A stretch of 61,110 nucleotides of DNA from Bacteroidales bacterium (GCA_012839605.1 DUNA01000065.1:1-61110); one strand, 5' to 3'. Shown: positions 44,569 to 53,565, counted from the first letter of the stretch. Numbers and translations: made by a program. Notes: a model not told the origin generated them from the sequence alone.

Positions 44569-45849
44569 TCACATATCCTTCATTGACAATCCTCTGTACT
44601 CTATGGTGTAGTTTTCCAATTTAGCAACGAGCGTCGTGGCTTTTTGCCTAAGAACATTCATTTTAATATTTTCTGGTTGTCTTTTAACTTCTATAATAAT
44701 GGCCTTTTTTTGGTAGTGGTTCAAGGCTACAATATCGATTTCATTTTGATTGTTTTTTTCCCAATACGACCCTATTTCTGAAAGATCTTCCTCTGAAACT
44801 ATCTTATTGACAAAATAACGCTCAAGCACCAGCCCAGTATAAGTTTTATAATCCCGCTTTACTATCTTTTTCACGTACTCCAGGTTTCTCATCTCTATGG
44901 CTCCACGGTATTTATAAATAAACCGAAACCAAAAGTTTAGAAACTGATCGTTTATCATATATCTAACATTACGTCCGTAAGGTTTAGAAAGGACAGGTCG
45001 CACCTTAGTTATTAGTCCAAAATCGTTTTCCAGCCGATCCAGAAATCCTCCAATCTGCATTTCAAGGACAGATTCCATCAAGCTACGCGATGTTTTGCCC
45101 GAAGCAATGAGTGACAGAATGGAAAAGTAATTACCGTAATCTTTTCCAAATTCATCCACCAACACATTCCTTCCTTCATCCAGAAACAAAGAGTTAGCAG
45201 AAAACACCTCTTCCAGAATCGTATCTAATGTGAATGCATTTGCCTCTGCCAACAATTCAACATACTTGGCTACCCCACCTGTAAGCATATAAAAAGCCAG
45301 TAAATTTTCGTTACTATACTTCGGATGGTAGTTCTCAAATATTTCTTTTATAGTAGAGATATCGAATGCCTTCAAATAGATTCGGGCAGTGGCTCTTCCA
45401 AACAACGGTTCTTTTGCATCACCGCAAAGAACAAGATTCATCTTACTATCGTTCTTTTTAACATCCCATATATTCTGCATATCACTGTATATGGATGGAT
45501 TGATGTTATAGAACTCTTGAAATTCATCTATTATCACAGTAAAATTGCGAGTTTGTGAGAGTTCCATCATAAACCCAAATACATCCTTAAAGGTTCGCAT
45601 GATACCGAATACCTTCACCCCAAGGCTGTTGCTTATTTCTTCCAAAAACTCCTCACATAAAAGAATCTCATTCTTTTTAGCCACAAACAAATAGACCATA
45701 GGTCCGGCCTCATATGCTTTGGTAAGAAGAGTAGTCTTTCCTATACGTCTGCGCCCTACAACAAAAGTCATCTGCGCAAACTTCTGTGATTTCACCCACG
45801 TATTTGCGAGTAAGGCAAGTTCTTTCTCTCTATTATAAAATCTAATCAC
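44569..45849 (-). CDS. AAA ATPase with C-terminal DUF234-like nuclease domain
   Basis: Archaeal-type ATPase: FVVGRRRIGKTTLLTKAY is Walker A, FTVIIDEFQEF Walker B. The C-terminal third contains NDQFLNFWFRFIYKY and the PD-(D/E)xK-like NEIDIVALNHYQKKAIIIEVK, typical of DUF234 proteins. Role unknown; such genes are common in accessory regions. The frame is open to 45903, but GTG 45849 (VIRFYNREKEL) matches the normal start and avoids overlapping the upstream gene. Codon use is AT-rich compared with CotH. Confidence 0.82.
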   Translation of the reverse strand: MIRFYNREKELALLANTWVKSQKFAQMTFVVGRRRIGKTTLLTKAYEAGPMVYLFVAKKNEILLCEEFLEEISNSLGVKVFGIMRTFKDVFGFMMELSQTRNFTVIIDEFQEFYNINPSIYSDMQNIWDVKKNDSKMNLVLCGDAKEPLFGRATARIYLKAFDISTIKEIFENYHPKYSNENLLAFYMLTGGVAKYVELLAEANAFTLDTILEEVFSANSLFLDEGRNVLVDEFGKDYGNYFSILSLIASGKTSRSLMESVLEMQIGGFLDRLENDFGLITKVRPVLSKPYGRNVRYMINDQFLNFWFRFIYKYRGAIEMRNLEYVKKIVKRDYKTYTGLVLERYFVNKIVSEEDLSEIGSYWEKNNQNEIDIVALNHYQKKAIIIEVKRQPENIKMNVLRQKATTLVAKLENYTIEYRGLSMKDM

Positions 45850-45895
45850 ATTCTCGTAGTTTATCGCAACCCGCGTTACTGTAATGGCGGTTGCG

Positions 45896-46957
45896 TTAGT
45901 CAAATGTAGTGATTATTCTCGGAAATGCAAATTTAGTTTCACCTTCTTGCATCACTATAAATTCATCTTCCGCAAGCCCCTCTTTTTCTATGGCTGTTTT
46001 AAGGTCTTGCACCGGTTCTTCAAACCCCTCCGAAGACATCTGAAAGGTGCCAAAATGCATACCGATGCTCCGCTTTGCCCCCAAATCTTTGTGTGCCAGA
46101 ACCGCCTCGGCAGGACTGGTGTGAATGGGCTTCATAAAAAACTCGGGCTTGTACGATCCAATGCCAAGTAGCGCAATATCAGGGGAGCCCATGCGTTCTT
46201 TTATATCGGCAAAATGCGTAGAATAACCGCCATCCCCGCCAAAATACAGACTCCGCTCCCCTTGCCGAATAAAGAAACTCCCCCAAAGGCTTTTGTTGCG
46301 GTCAAAAAGGCCTCGGCCCGATCCGTGCTGTTGCGGAGTAAACGTAATGGTGGTACTCTCATTTACCTCTACACTCTCCCACCAGTCAAGCTCCTGCACA
46401 TTTTTTACGCCAAACGACTGCACCCGCTTCTTATCACCCACAGGAACAAGCACCAAAGGAGAAAATCGCCGCTCCAACGCTTTTAACGTCTTTTTATCCA
46501 GGTGGTCGTAATGGTTGTGCGAAATCAGCACCACATCCACCGCCGGCAAACTATCCAGCTCCACCCCCGGCTTTGTCACACGCTCCGGCCCCACCCACCG
46601 TACGGGACTTGCCCTGTCAGACCAAACGGGATCGGTCAGGATAGTCAGTCCCGCCGTCCGGATCAAAAACGTCGCATGCCCCACAAACGTCACGGCCACC
46701 TCCCCCTCCGCCGGTCTTTCATTAAGCCGAGCCGCCGCCGCCTTTGCGGTCACTGCAGTCGCAACCGCAGCTGCTGACCTACCGCCCTTTTCCCACTTCT
46801 CTCTCCCCTCCCTTCTCATTTTTAACACATCGGACATCTTGGGCGAAAACTGCTCCTCCAGCGTAGGATTCATAAACCTCTTTCCACTGCTCATAACTAT
46901 TTGGTATAAGAGAAATAAAAGAGCAAAGGCGATGCCATAAAGTAATATCTTCTTCAT
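45896..46957 (-). CDS. Metallo-beta-lactamase-fold hydrolase, membrane-anchored
   Basis: 353 residues from ATG 46957. MKKILLYGIAFALLFLLYQI is a membrane anchor or signal. VTFVGHATFLI, TDPVWSDRASP, SHNHYDHLD (the HxHxDH metal site) and GIGSYKPEFFMKPIHTSP match the UlaG/NAPE-PLD-like branch of the fold. An Ala/Arg-rich linker (residues about 60-85) lies between the anchor and the catalytic domain. The frame runs seven codons further up into the family B repeat at 46971, so ATG 46957 is preferred. A 5' fragment of a paralogue lies at 52023-52295. Confidence 0.87.
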   Translation of the reverse strand: MKKILLYGIAFALLFLLYQIVMSSGKRFMNPTLEEQFSPKMSDVLKMRREGREKWEKGGRSAAAVATAVTAKAAAARLNERPAEGEVAVTFVGHATFLIRTAGLTILTDPVWSDRASPVRWVGPERVTKPGVELDSLPAVDVVLISHNHYDHLDKKTLKALERRFSPLVLVPVGDKKRVQSFGVKNVQELDWWESVEVNESTTITFTPQQHGSGRGLFDRNKSLWGSFFIRQGERSLYFGGDGGYSTHFADIKERMGSPDIALLGIGSYKPEFFMKPIHTSPAEAVLAHKDLGAKRSIGMHFGTFQMSSEGFEEPVQDLKTAIEKEGLAEDEFIVMQEGETKFAFPRIITTFD

Positions 46958-46970
46958 TTGCTTGTAAAAT

Positions 46971-47065
46971 TGGCGCACTCCCAGATCAGATCTGGCGCAC
47001 CAAAAATGATTTTTCTTTTGACTCTTCTTTCACACTGGAAAATATTGCTGCAACTCTTTCGTCTA
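46971..47065. repeat. REP B5: single family B arm with a conserved flank
   Basis: Arm 46971-47001 (GGCGCACTCCCAGATCAGAT, then CTGGCGCACCA). The following 60 bases (AATGATTTTTCTTTTG, CTTCTTTCACAC, AATATTGCTGCA) match those after arm B9 at 53758-53815, so this is a second element subtype with a conserved flank and no visible right arm. Confidence 0.75.
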
Positions 47066-47592
47066 CAACACAATCCCTCTACTTTTATAGTCTTTTATCC
47101 TACGAACCGGGAGTTTGCTGCCTTTACGGATAACATCAGAAATAAATTGATCGCACTCTTTTTCTGTCATAAGTTGTCTTATCCAAGCTCTATGTAGCAA
47201 ATCCATAGTGGTCACATAAGTAATCCCGTTGTCTGTACAATATTCTTTAATATCCTTCAGATTACTACTTGCTAAAACATTATGGTTGTATTTACAATAA
47301 ACCATAGCTAAACTCTCCCCTATGCCAAACTTCTTTTCTAGTTGCATGAATTCAACCCTTGCCTTTCCTTTTGGCTCCCACTTTTCTATTGACAATGATT
47401 TAAATGTGCAATTACATTTGAAATCATCCCCCCATGCATATTAAAAAGTTCCGAATTATATATCCTTTCCAGAATAACAAATGAATAGCCGGGTAGGATC
47501 TTGGGTAAGAGAGTGAAAGCCCCTCCCCTAATAAAGTGAATAATAACGTCAGTATCCAATACTATTTTCACCCTCTCCTGTCCAGACATCAC
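47063..47592 (-). pseudogene. PIN-domain toxin split by a -1 frameshift (slippery heptamer at the junction)
   Basis: Frame one (47592-47386, GTG or ATG 47589) reads VKIVLDTDVIIHF, a PIN start with its acidic residues, and runs to NVIAHLNHCQ-stop. Frame two (47395-47063) has no ATG and continues a PIN C-terminus (SIEKWEPKGKARVEFMQLEK, FGIGESLAMVYCKY, with the Glu and a later Asp of the metal site). Joined by a -1 shift they make a PIN protein of about 175 residues. The join falls on T TTA AAT (plus-strand 47398-47404), which fits the X XXY YYZ rule for programmed -1 frameshifting; a simple indel is equally possible. The gene follows ImmA, overlapping it by 41-44 bases: an XRE-ImmA-PIN toxin-antitoxin unit. 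Confidence 0.75.
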
Positions 47593-48313
47593 TCACTTTT
47601 GTTACGTTATTTAGATTAGGTTTTACCCCTATTTTATACATCAACTCAATGAAATGGCCCTCAGAAATAAGCTCTTCGTCGAATAATTTACGAGCTTTAA
47701 TGCCATAATCACCAATGATTTTTCCACAGTTACCGGATTTATACAACGTTGTATTAAAACCGTATTCTTTTGCTAATTCACTAACCGGTAGCAAACTTAA
47801 TTTTTCATATTTTTTCTTAGAGATTATTCGTAACTGATCAAGTCGCACCAACAATGCACTTCTTGAGACATTAAAATAATTTTCTAATGTTAGAAGAGTA
47901 CCTATAGATAACGCTTTACTTTTCAATTCATCTTCCGGAATCATTTTTTGAAGCCCCAGCTTGGGCATCAGTAAAGCCGAGGCAAAGTAATTAGCTTTCT
48001 TTTCCTCTTTACTTTGAGCAGCAGAATCTGATGTACTGCAATGCCTGTATAAATCCTCCTCACCAAATAAGTGATAGAGTTCGTGAGCAATAGTAAAATT
48101 TTGTCTTCCAACCGGGTGCTTACAATTTACCAGAATAAAGCAAAAATTACCTCTTTTAAGGCACATCCCCGAAAAGCTTTCACTCATTGGCCTAAAGAGT
48201 GTTAATATATTTAATTTTAAGAGAAGCTGTTCCACATTGATTGGTTCAGTATGTGAGAAACCCCATCCCTCTCTCAGTTTCGCTGCTTGTAACTCAATTA
48301 ACTCCCTATTCAT
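47549..48313 (-). CDS. ImmA/IrrE-family metallopeptidase
   Basis: About 254 residues. FTIAHELYHLFGE carries the HExxH zinc motif, and KANYFASALLMPK is the second family block with the third zinc ligand upstream of it. COG2856-type peptidases act with an XRE repressor, either cleaving it or serving as antitoxin, and are known partners of PIN toxins. ATG 48313 overlaps the XRE stop (ATGAATAG), which suggests coupling and favours it over TTG 48322. Middle gene of XRE-ImmA-PIN. Confidence 0.87.
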   Translation of the reverse strand: MNRELIELQAAKLREGWGFSHTEPINVEQLLLKLNILTLFRPMSESFSGMCLKRGNFCFILVNCKHPVGRQNFTIAHELYHLFGEEDLYRHCSTSDSAAQSKEEKKANYFASALLMPKLGLQKMIPEDELKSKALSIGTLLTLENYFNVSRSALLVRLDQLRIISKKKYEKLSLLPVSELAKEYGFNTTLYKSGNCGKIIGDYGIKARKLFDEELISEGHFIELMYKIGVKPNLNNVTKVSDVWTGEGENSIGY

Positions 48314-48644
48314 TCTTGGCAATGGTATTCATTTTTAAATAGGACTTGACGACTTCTTTAAAATTAGCAATTACTTCTAAATCACTCTCAGCAACATCTT
48401 CCATCCTAAAGGCAAAAAGAAGAGCATCCTGTAACTTGTCTTTGTCTTCCTCATAAAAATCAGACAACTCAACACCATATAGATCAGCTAACTTAAGCAG
48501 CACATCAAGCGGAGGCTCTCTTGTGCCCGCTTCATAATTAGCCAATGCACCTCTGGATATCTTTTCACCAAGGAAGGAACTTACTGTCTCTTGAGTAAAG
48601 CCCAATGCATCTCTAAATAGTTTAAGGTTGTTTTTTATTTTCAT
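48306..48644 (-). CDS. XRE-family transcriptional regulator (antitoxin-type)
   Basis: 112 residues with an N-terminal helix-turn-helix: KLFRDALGFTQETVSSFLGE, ISRGALANYEAGTREPPLDV, LLKLADLYGV. The C-terminal helix (residues 70-112) is acidic and likely binds the ImmA partner. Leads the XRE-ImmA-PIN unit. The promoter lies inside an inverted repeat (48665-48709), consistent with autorepression. Confidence 0.88.
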   Translation of the reverse strand: MKIKNNLKLFRDALGFTQETVSSFLGEKISRGALANYEAGTREPPLDVLLKLADLYGVELSDFYEEDKDKLQDALLFAFRMEDVAESDLEVIANFKEVVKSYLKMNTIAKNE

Positions 48645-48664
48645 ACGTTTTCTTAGTTAGACCT

Positions 48665-48709
48665 GTTGCAAATATAAATTATAAATTACTTATATCCAAT
48701 TTTTGCAAC
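48665..48709 (-). promoter_or_regulatory. Promoter within an inverted repeat, XRE-ImmA-PIN unit
   Basis: Outer arms GTTGCAA (48665-48671) and TTGCAAC (48703-48709). On the minus strand: TTGG (48696-48699), 19 bases, TATATTTG (48669-48676), 25 bases before the XRE ATG. 48710-48900 shows no gene. Confidence 0.6.
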
Positions 48710-48900
48710 AGCAATCTTTATATGCCATATTAAACTTAAGTTCTTTAAATTATTCTACAGGTCTGTCTACAAAGGTATTATGTCGCAAAATCAGATATAC
48801 AATCTGAAAACAAAATGCTACCTAACTAAAATACAGCACAGCCTGCATGAAGTAAAGCATATTTTGTCACACCCCTAAAATCATAGTACACTGCCAGATA

Positions 48901-49022
48901 GCGCACTCCCAGATCGGATCTAGCGCGCCATTCAGTTTTTACAAAAATGCAATGACCTGTTAATGTGCCACTTGGAAATTGCCGAGGAAAAAGTGGCGCG
49001 CTTGATCCAAGATGGCGCACCA
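48901..49022. repeat. REPIN B6: family B pair between XRE-ImmA-PIN and AbiE
   Basis: Left arm 48901-48930 (GCGCACTCCCAGATCGGATC, then TAGCGCGCC), right arm 48993-49022 (GGCGCGCTTGATCCAAGATG, then GCGCACC), spacer 62 bases containing CAGTTTTTACAAAAATGCAA. Spacer nearly identical in B7 and B8. Confidence 0.88.
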
Positions 49023-49059
49023 AAACTGCCAACTTTCATCACTCTTCCGCTAACTTTCA

Positions 49060-49764
49060 TCACTCTTCTGCTAAGACCGGAAATTGCTGATAAAATTTCA
49101 TAAGCGATATGCTCTCGGAACGCAATTTATGACGAACAAAATTTTTCGTTTCATTATCCATCAATTCACCCAAACCGTCAAGTAGTTTTTTATCACTCAT
49201 TGTCTCCAATTTAGTAATGCACTTATGCAGATACTCTGCTAGTGACATACCGGTCCTTTGCTCCACAATGGATTTGTTCAGTGGAGTTTTACTGTTCATA
49301 AAAAACCAGCTATCAAAAATATCTCTGTTTGTGATAGTCTTCCTGTCCATTATAGCACATAATTTATGAGCAAACATGTCGGGCTTAACCATTACTTTTA
49401 CATTTACACCCAGTAAGTTTTTTATTTCATATGTGCTGCCGAAATCTCTTTTTGAAATTTCAACTTTTAATTTTCTGTCGCCCATCCCATAATCCAAAAC
49501 AGCAATAATTCCATAAAACTTAATGGCTTCATCGTATATAGTTCCGTGCTTCGATAATATGCCGGTGATTTTATCAAGCACCTGCTTTTCTCTTGCCGGA
49601 TCTAATAGATTAAAATCCAGATCAACAGAAAACCTGGGTAAATCATAAAAAAACATAAGAGCAGTTCCACCTTTAAAACCAAGTATCCCGGCAAGTTCCA
49701 GATCTTCGTACACATCCTTAAGTATCTGAAAAAGATACAATCTATGTTTGTTACTATTTAACAT
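49060..49764 (-). CDS. abiEii: AbiEii-type nucleotidyltransferase toxin
   Basis: 234 residues. GFKGGTALMFFYDLPRFSVD then LDF is the GG(T/S)..DxDF nucleotidyltransferase motif of AbiEii/AbiGii toxins; KVEISKRDF and KPDMFAHKLCAIMDRKTITN are the following family blocks. AbiEii toxins block growth, at least some by adding nucleotides to tRNA, and stop phage by abortive infection. It overlaps the antitoxin gene by 11 bases. Lies between REPIN B6 and B7. Confidence 0.9.
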   Translation of the reverse strand: MLNSNKHRLYLFQILKDVYEDLELAGILGFKGGTALMFFYDLPRFSVDLDFNLLDPAREKQVLDKITGILSKHGTIYDEAIKFYGIIAVLDYGMGDRKLKVEISKRDFGSTYEIKNLLGVNVKVMVKPDMFAHKLCAIMDRKTITNRDIFDSWFFMNSKTPLNKSIVEQRTGMSLAEYLHKCITKLETMSDKKLLDGLGELMDNETKNFVRHKLRSESISLMKFYQQFPVLAEE

Positions 49765-50320
49765 GTGCTAATAAATTTTGTACTCTTTTTTTTAACGCTA
49801 TTGATTTATATGCTGGCATTATTTTGTCAATCAGTTGTGTATTTAAAGGCCTAAGGTTATCGAAATAAAAAACTTTATCCAGGTACAGCATGTCAAGGAA
49901 AGCCCTTTCGGGTGTAGCTATGTTTACATGATTGCTATCCCTGAGAATGCCGGCAGTTTCCATTACTATGCTCAAATTAATTTTTCGATAACGTAATATA
50001 CGATCATCAACTGACACCTCTCTTGATAGGTAACTTACACTAGTAATACGTGTGTCATATTGAAAAATAATACCTGATTTTTGGAGAACATATTCCAAAG
50101 ATATATACGAGGGTGTATAAAGTATATTTGCTAATTCCAACGGGTTGTAACCGGGTTTAGCATAAATTCCTTTTCGAGGATTTAAAAGCCTGTTCGTTTT
50201 TACAAAATACCTCATCCGATCACTCAAATACCTGCTGTCCTCAAACGGAAAAAACATAGCAATATCGGCAATCTTAAAAACTGTCCTGGAATCTTTATAT
50301 ACTTCTAATAAAATACTCAT
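49754..50320 (-). CDS. abiEi: AbiEi-type antitoxin
   Basis: 188 residues. A winged-helix start (VFKIADIAMFFPFEDSRYLS, then RMRYFVKTNRLLNPRKGIY) is followed by the AbiEi antitoxin core (NPLELANILYTPSYISLEYV, NIATPERAFLDMLYL). In type IV systems AbiEi does not bind the toxin but counteracts it and represses the operon by binding inverted repeats. Upstream, arms TTTGTGAAC / GTTCACAAA fit such an operator. Confidence 0.85.
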   Translation of the reverse strand: MSILLEVYKDSRTVFKIADIAMFFPFEDSRYLSDRMRYFVKTNRLLNPRKGIYAKPGYNPLELANILYTPSYISLEYVLQKSGIIFQYDTRITSVSYLSREVSVDDRILRYRKINLSIVMETAGILRDSNHVNIATPERAFLDMLYLDKVFYFDNLRPLNTQLIDKIMPAYKSIALKKRVQNLLAHVK

Positions 50321-50327
50321 TTATGTA

Positions 50328-50398
50328 TTTGTGAACCAATAGCGGTAATTATTTCTGCTTTCAGTTCACAAAATTAGCATTTTAATTCATAAATCAAG
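50328..50398 (-). promoter_or_regulatory. Operator and promoter of the AbiE pair
   Basis: Perfect arms TTTGTGAAC (50328-50336) and GTTCACAAA (50364-50372). Minus-strand TAATTTTG box at 50369-50376 overlaps the distal arm; CTTG at 50395-50398 lies 18 bases upstream. Confidence 0.55.
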
Positions 50399-50416
50399 CT
50401 AATTTCATAAAAAAAA

Positions 50417-50540
50417 TGGCACACTCCCAGATCGGATCTAGCGCGCCATTCAGTTTTTACAAAAACGCAATAGCCTGTTAATGTGATACTTGGAAATTGC
50501 TAATAAAAAAGTGGCGCGCTTGATCCAATCTGGCACACCA
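50417..50540. repeat. REPIN B7: family B pair between AbiE and the pRiA4b-like gene
   Basis: Left arm 50417-50448, right arm 50512-50540 (GGCGCGCTTGATCCAATCTG), spacer 63 bases, matching B6 and B8 with few changes. Confidence 0.88.
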
Positions 50541-50569
50541 AAGAGATGGCACACCGAATGACAGGAGGC

Positions 50570-51946
50570 TTATTCTTTGCAGTAACTGGCCAATACCTTG
50601 TTCACTTCTTGCAGGCTGAAATATTCCGGATCAAAACCATCTCCCAACCAAGTAAGGGTGTTTTCGTACTCCTCGTGGGTAGGGTCTTTAATTATATCCA
50701 TGTTCTCGTGATAGCCGCTAATCCCACCACTGTCTTCTGTTGGGCAGCGCCGGGCTCCGTCAATACATATAAGAAATGGTATGTCGATTGACGAGTCGTT
50801 TATCACTTCCTCTAATTCAATAATATGGTACCAGCTGTCTCCAAAATCGTACAGATATTCAAGAGTATCCCCAATTTTTAATATCAAATCAGAAGCTTTC
50901 ATGCCTTTATAGTCCGTATAGCCCCACTCTTCCCAGAAATCATCCGACTGGTAGCGGAAACTGTACTCCACTCCTTCTTTCACAAATAGGTGCAAATGGC
51001 TGTTAGTCCATCCCATCACCGTTTGTATCACCACATGCAACTGAACCAGAGAAATGTCCCCGGGCACTATAAACTCCCTCCAGATGGCCGGCTGAGCACC
51101 CTTCAGTGACATATGCAGTCGATAAAGCGGCACAGCCGCCTCGGCTTTATATGTAATTTTCCCAAAATTCCGATCAACAGCCAAAAGTTTGTCAAAAAGG
51201 GGCGTTTTTGCGACAGTTACTTGCTCTTCTTCTGTATACCTATTCCGTTCATCGAAACTAATCAGTCCCAGATTTCGCATAAACCGGTCCAGGGTCCTTG
51301 TCGTATAAAAATGCTGTGCGTACTTCTTGCGACTCCCACGAGAGTTGTGATAAAAGTACCTTTCCGAGTAAAAGCGGCTGTCTCTGGGCTGGTTGCCGTA
51401 ATCTGCCATCAAAAGCAGGGAAAGGCCAAAGCCCCGCTGCCCAAGCACAAGATCTTCAAATAAATCAAAATTCGCCCAACTGAGTTTGTATCCAAAGGTA
51501 ACCAAGATATTTTTTAACAGTAAATGCCTGTTTTTCAGCACCCTTTCACCCTTTTTAGTAAGAGTTAAAGCATTGCCTCGCTTTTTAACGAGCCCGCCCA
51601 TTTCTGTCAAAATCCGGGTCAGAGGCACGGTATACCAATCGGTTTCCTTCCGCAGCCGTGCCATATTTTTCTCAAAATACTGATCCCGAATGCCGAGTTT
51701 ATAAATCTCATGTACCACGGCCCTTGGAAGGTTGCCTATAGCTGTGAGTTTGAGTGTTTTCGCTGTCCTTATGGTTTCGCACAAGTAAGCAATCTGCCTG
51801 AATAGAGGAATCTGCATATAGTCCTCATCGTCTATACGTTTCAAAACAATTGGGCCGTCCTCCAAAAAGGTTTTATGCTCAATCAATTCCTTGATATGCG
51901 GTTGATACAACCAATCATCCAACATAAAATCAATATATTCTTTCAT
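50570..51946 (-). CDS. pRiA4b ORF-3-like protein with N-terminal helical region
   Basis: 458 residues from ATG 51946 (MKEYIDFMLDDWLYQPHIKE). The N-terminal about 260 residues are helical without a family I recognise; the C-terminal about 190 residues are the PRiA4_ORF3 domain (LYRLHMSLKGAQPAIWREFI, LHVVIQTVMGWTNSHLHLF, LEYLYDFGDSWYHIIELEEV). These proteins occur on plasmids and near mobile elements; function unknown. The frame is open 106 codons further up, but that part is a fragment of a duplicated MBL gene (52023-52295), so ATG 51946 is the likely native start. A fused, longer protein remains possible. Confidence 0.75.
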   Translation of the reverse strand: MKEYIDFMLDDWLYQPHIKELIEHKTFLEDGPIVLKRIDDEDYMQIPLFRQIAYLCETIRTAKTLKLTAIGNLPRAVVHEIYKLGIRDQYFEKNMARLRKETDWYTVPLTRILTEMGGLVKKRGNALTLTKKGERVLKNRHLLLKNILVTFGYKLSWANFDLFEDLVLGQRGFGLSLLLMADYGNQPRDSRFYSERYFYHNSRGSRKKYAQHFYTTRTLDRFMRNLGLISFDERNRYTEEEQVTVAKTPLFDKLLAVDRNFGKITYKAEAAVPLYRLHMSLKGAQPAIWREFIVPGDISLVQLHVVIQTVMGWTNSHLHLFVKEGVEYSFRYQSDDFWEEWGYTDYKGMKASDLILKIGDTLEYLYDFGDSWYHIIELEEVINDSSIDIPFLICIDGARRCPTEDSGGISGYHENMDIIKDPTHEEYENTLTWLGDGFDPEYFSLQEVNKVLASYCKE

Positions 51947-52022
51947 ACTCGAAAATAAATGTTTTTCCGCAAAATGCCGATACCCACCAAATTTATTTTG
52001 GCATTTTGCCGGTGTGCACCAT

Positions 52023-52295
52023 ATTCGTGCCACCTCCCCCTCCTGCAACACTTCTTTTTCTTTAAGCCGAGGCCAAGACCCCTCCGCTTTTTCCACCATC
52101 ACAGCCGCAGCTGCAGCCGAAGCTGCAGCCGAAGTCCCATCACCACTCCTTCCCCACTTTTCCCTCCCCTCCCGCCTCATCTTAAATACATCTGAAATCT
52201 TAGGCGAAAACTGCTCTTCGAGCGTAGGGTTTATATACCTCTTTCCAAACATATAAAAGAGCAAAGGCGGTGCTATAGAGCAATATTTTTTTCAT
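52023..52295 (-). pseudogene. 5' fragment of a metallo-beta-lactamase-fold gene paralogue
   Basis: From ATG 52295 it reads MKKILLYSTAFALLY, then in another frame GKRYINPTLEEQFSPKISDV, FKMRREGREKWG, an Ala-rich linker and EGEVA, matching the first about 110 residues of the MBL protein at 45896-46957. Relative to that gene about 23 bases are missing after the anchor, which breaks the frame, and homology stops at EGEVA before the catalytic domain. The open frame of the downstream pRiA4b-like gene runs into it. Confidence 0.75.
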
Positions 52296-52310
52296 TTGTA
52301 TTGCTAATTA

Positions 52311-53480
52311 TTACACCTGCTTCAGCAAACTCTCTACCGCATTCCTCCAACCAAAGATTGTTGCATTACTCTGAATACTATTTGCGGTACCTCCGTAAAT
52401 TAGAAAGGGAGCAGCCTTCGGGTTTAATTTACGGTAATATTTAAGTCCTTTAAAAAAATCGGAAGAAATAGTAGTGCCTGATTTTATTTCTACACATTTT
52501 ATTTCGCTTCCCGTATCAATCAAGCAATCTATTTCATTGCCGGCAGAATCGCGCCAAAAGTAGAGAGAAGGTCTTTTGCCCTGGTTTAGGAAGCCTTTCA
52601 TAAGATCGGCAATTATCATATTTTCAAACAATGCTCCTTTACTCCAATGGCTGGTCAATTCTTCTTTTTTACGTATTCCAAGCAAGCTGCATATCAATCC
52701 AGTGTCGTAAAAATAAAGTTTAGGAGCCTTTGTAATCCGTTTTGAAAAATTCTGGTAATGCGGATGCAGAAAAAACACTATAAAACTACTTTCCAAAATA
52801 GAAAACCACGATTTTACAGTTTTTAAATCAACGCCTAACTCGTTTGCAATACTACTGTAATTAAGGAATTTTCCTATCCGTCCTGCTGCAATTCGTAGAA
52901 ATTTCTGAAAAAGAAAAAGATTCGATACATTTACTATCTGTCGTACATCACGCTCAACATAAGTGTGAATATACGAAGGAAAAAACATCTCGGGTTCTAT
53001 ATCCATCTTATGAATGCGCGGATAAAACCCGTGAAATAAAGTAGCATCCATATCTTCCGTCTTCACTAAATCGGCTCTTTCCAATTCACTAATGCTCAAA
53101 GGCAGCAGATGCGATACAAATACCCGACCGGCCAAACTCTGAGATATTTTTTCAGACAACAAAAAGTTTTCAGAACCTGTCAATATAAACTCACCGGGCT
53201 TATTCCGTTCATCACTTATTGTTTGAATATACGAAAACAGAGAAGGCAATCGCTGAACTTCATCTATAATTATTCCCTTCTTAAACTGTGATAAGAACAA
53301 ACGTGGGTCATCCTTGGCCGCTTCGTACATATCAGGATTTTCCAGATTAACATAGTCATATTCCGGAAAACACATCCTAGCCAACGTGGTTTTACCGGAT
53401 TGCCGAGGCCCCGTTATAGAAATAACCGGCATTTTCTCTGCCATTTTTACCAATACATTTCCAATTTCTCTCTGAATCAT
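52311..53480 (-). CDS. DUF4143-type AAA ATPase, copy 1
   Basis: 389 residues from ATG 53480. VISITGPRQSGKTTLARMCF is Walker A, GIIIDEVQRLPSLFSYIQ Walker B, ILTGSENFLL and SLAGRVFVSHLLPLS follow. The C-terminal DUF4143 part has a PD-(D/E)xK-like pattern (LYFWRDSAGNEIDCLIDTG, CVEIKSG). Such ATPases are very common in Bacteroidetes accessory regions; their job is unsettled. It is about half identical to the copy at 55624-56781. An upstream palindrome (53514-53538) shares its core with that of copy 2. Confidence 0.85.
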   Translation of the reverse strand: MIQREIGNVLVKMAEKMPVISITGPRQSGKTTLARMCFPEYDYVNLENPDMYEAAKDDPRLFLSQFKKGIIIDEVQRLPSLFSYIQTISDERNKPGEFILTGSENFLLSEKISQSLAGRVFVSHLLPLSISELERADLVKTEDMDATLFHGFYPRIHKMDIEPEMFFPSYIHTYVERDVRQIVNVSNLFLFQKFLRIAAGRIGKFLNYSSIANELGVDLKTVKSWFSILESSFIVFFLHPHYQNFSKRITKAPKLYFYDTGLICSLLGIRKKEELTSHWSKGALFENMIIADLMKGFLNQGKRPSLYFWRDSAGNEIDCLIDTGSEIKCVEIKSGTTISSDFFKGLKYYRKLNPKAAPFLIYGGTANSIQSNATIFGWRNAVESLLKQV

Positions 53481-53513
53481 GCACAAATATACTAAAAAAT
53501 CTTAATTCTTTGC

Positions 53514-53538
53514 AAATATGGAATCCAATTCCATATTT
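53514..53538. promoter_or_regulatory. Palindromic operator candidate of DUF4143 ATPase copy 1
   Basis: Perfect arms AAATATGGAAT / ATTCCATATTT around CCA, centre 46 bases before the ATG. Core TGGAAT-N3-ATTCCA is shared with the site at 56816-56844. A minus-strand TTTG (53513-53516) and TATATTTG (53484-53491) lie 21 bases apart, but the latter is very close to the ATG. Confidence 0.55.
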
Positions 53539-53565
53539 ACAAGCATTGCTAGAATCCCAGATCAG

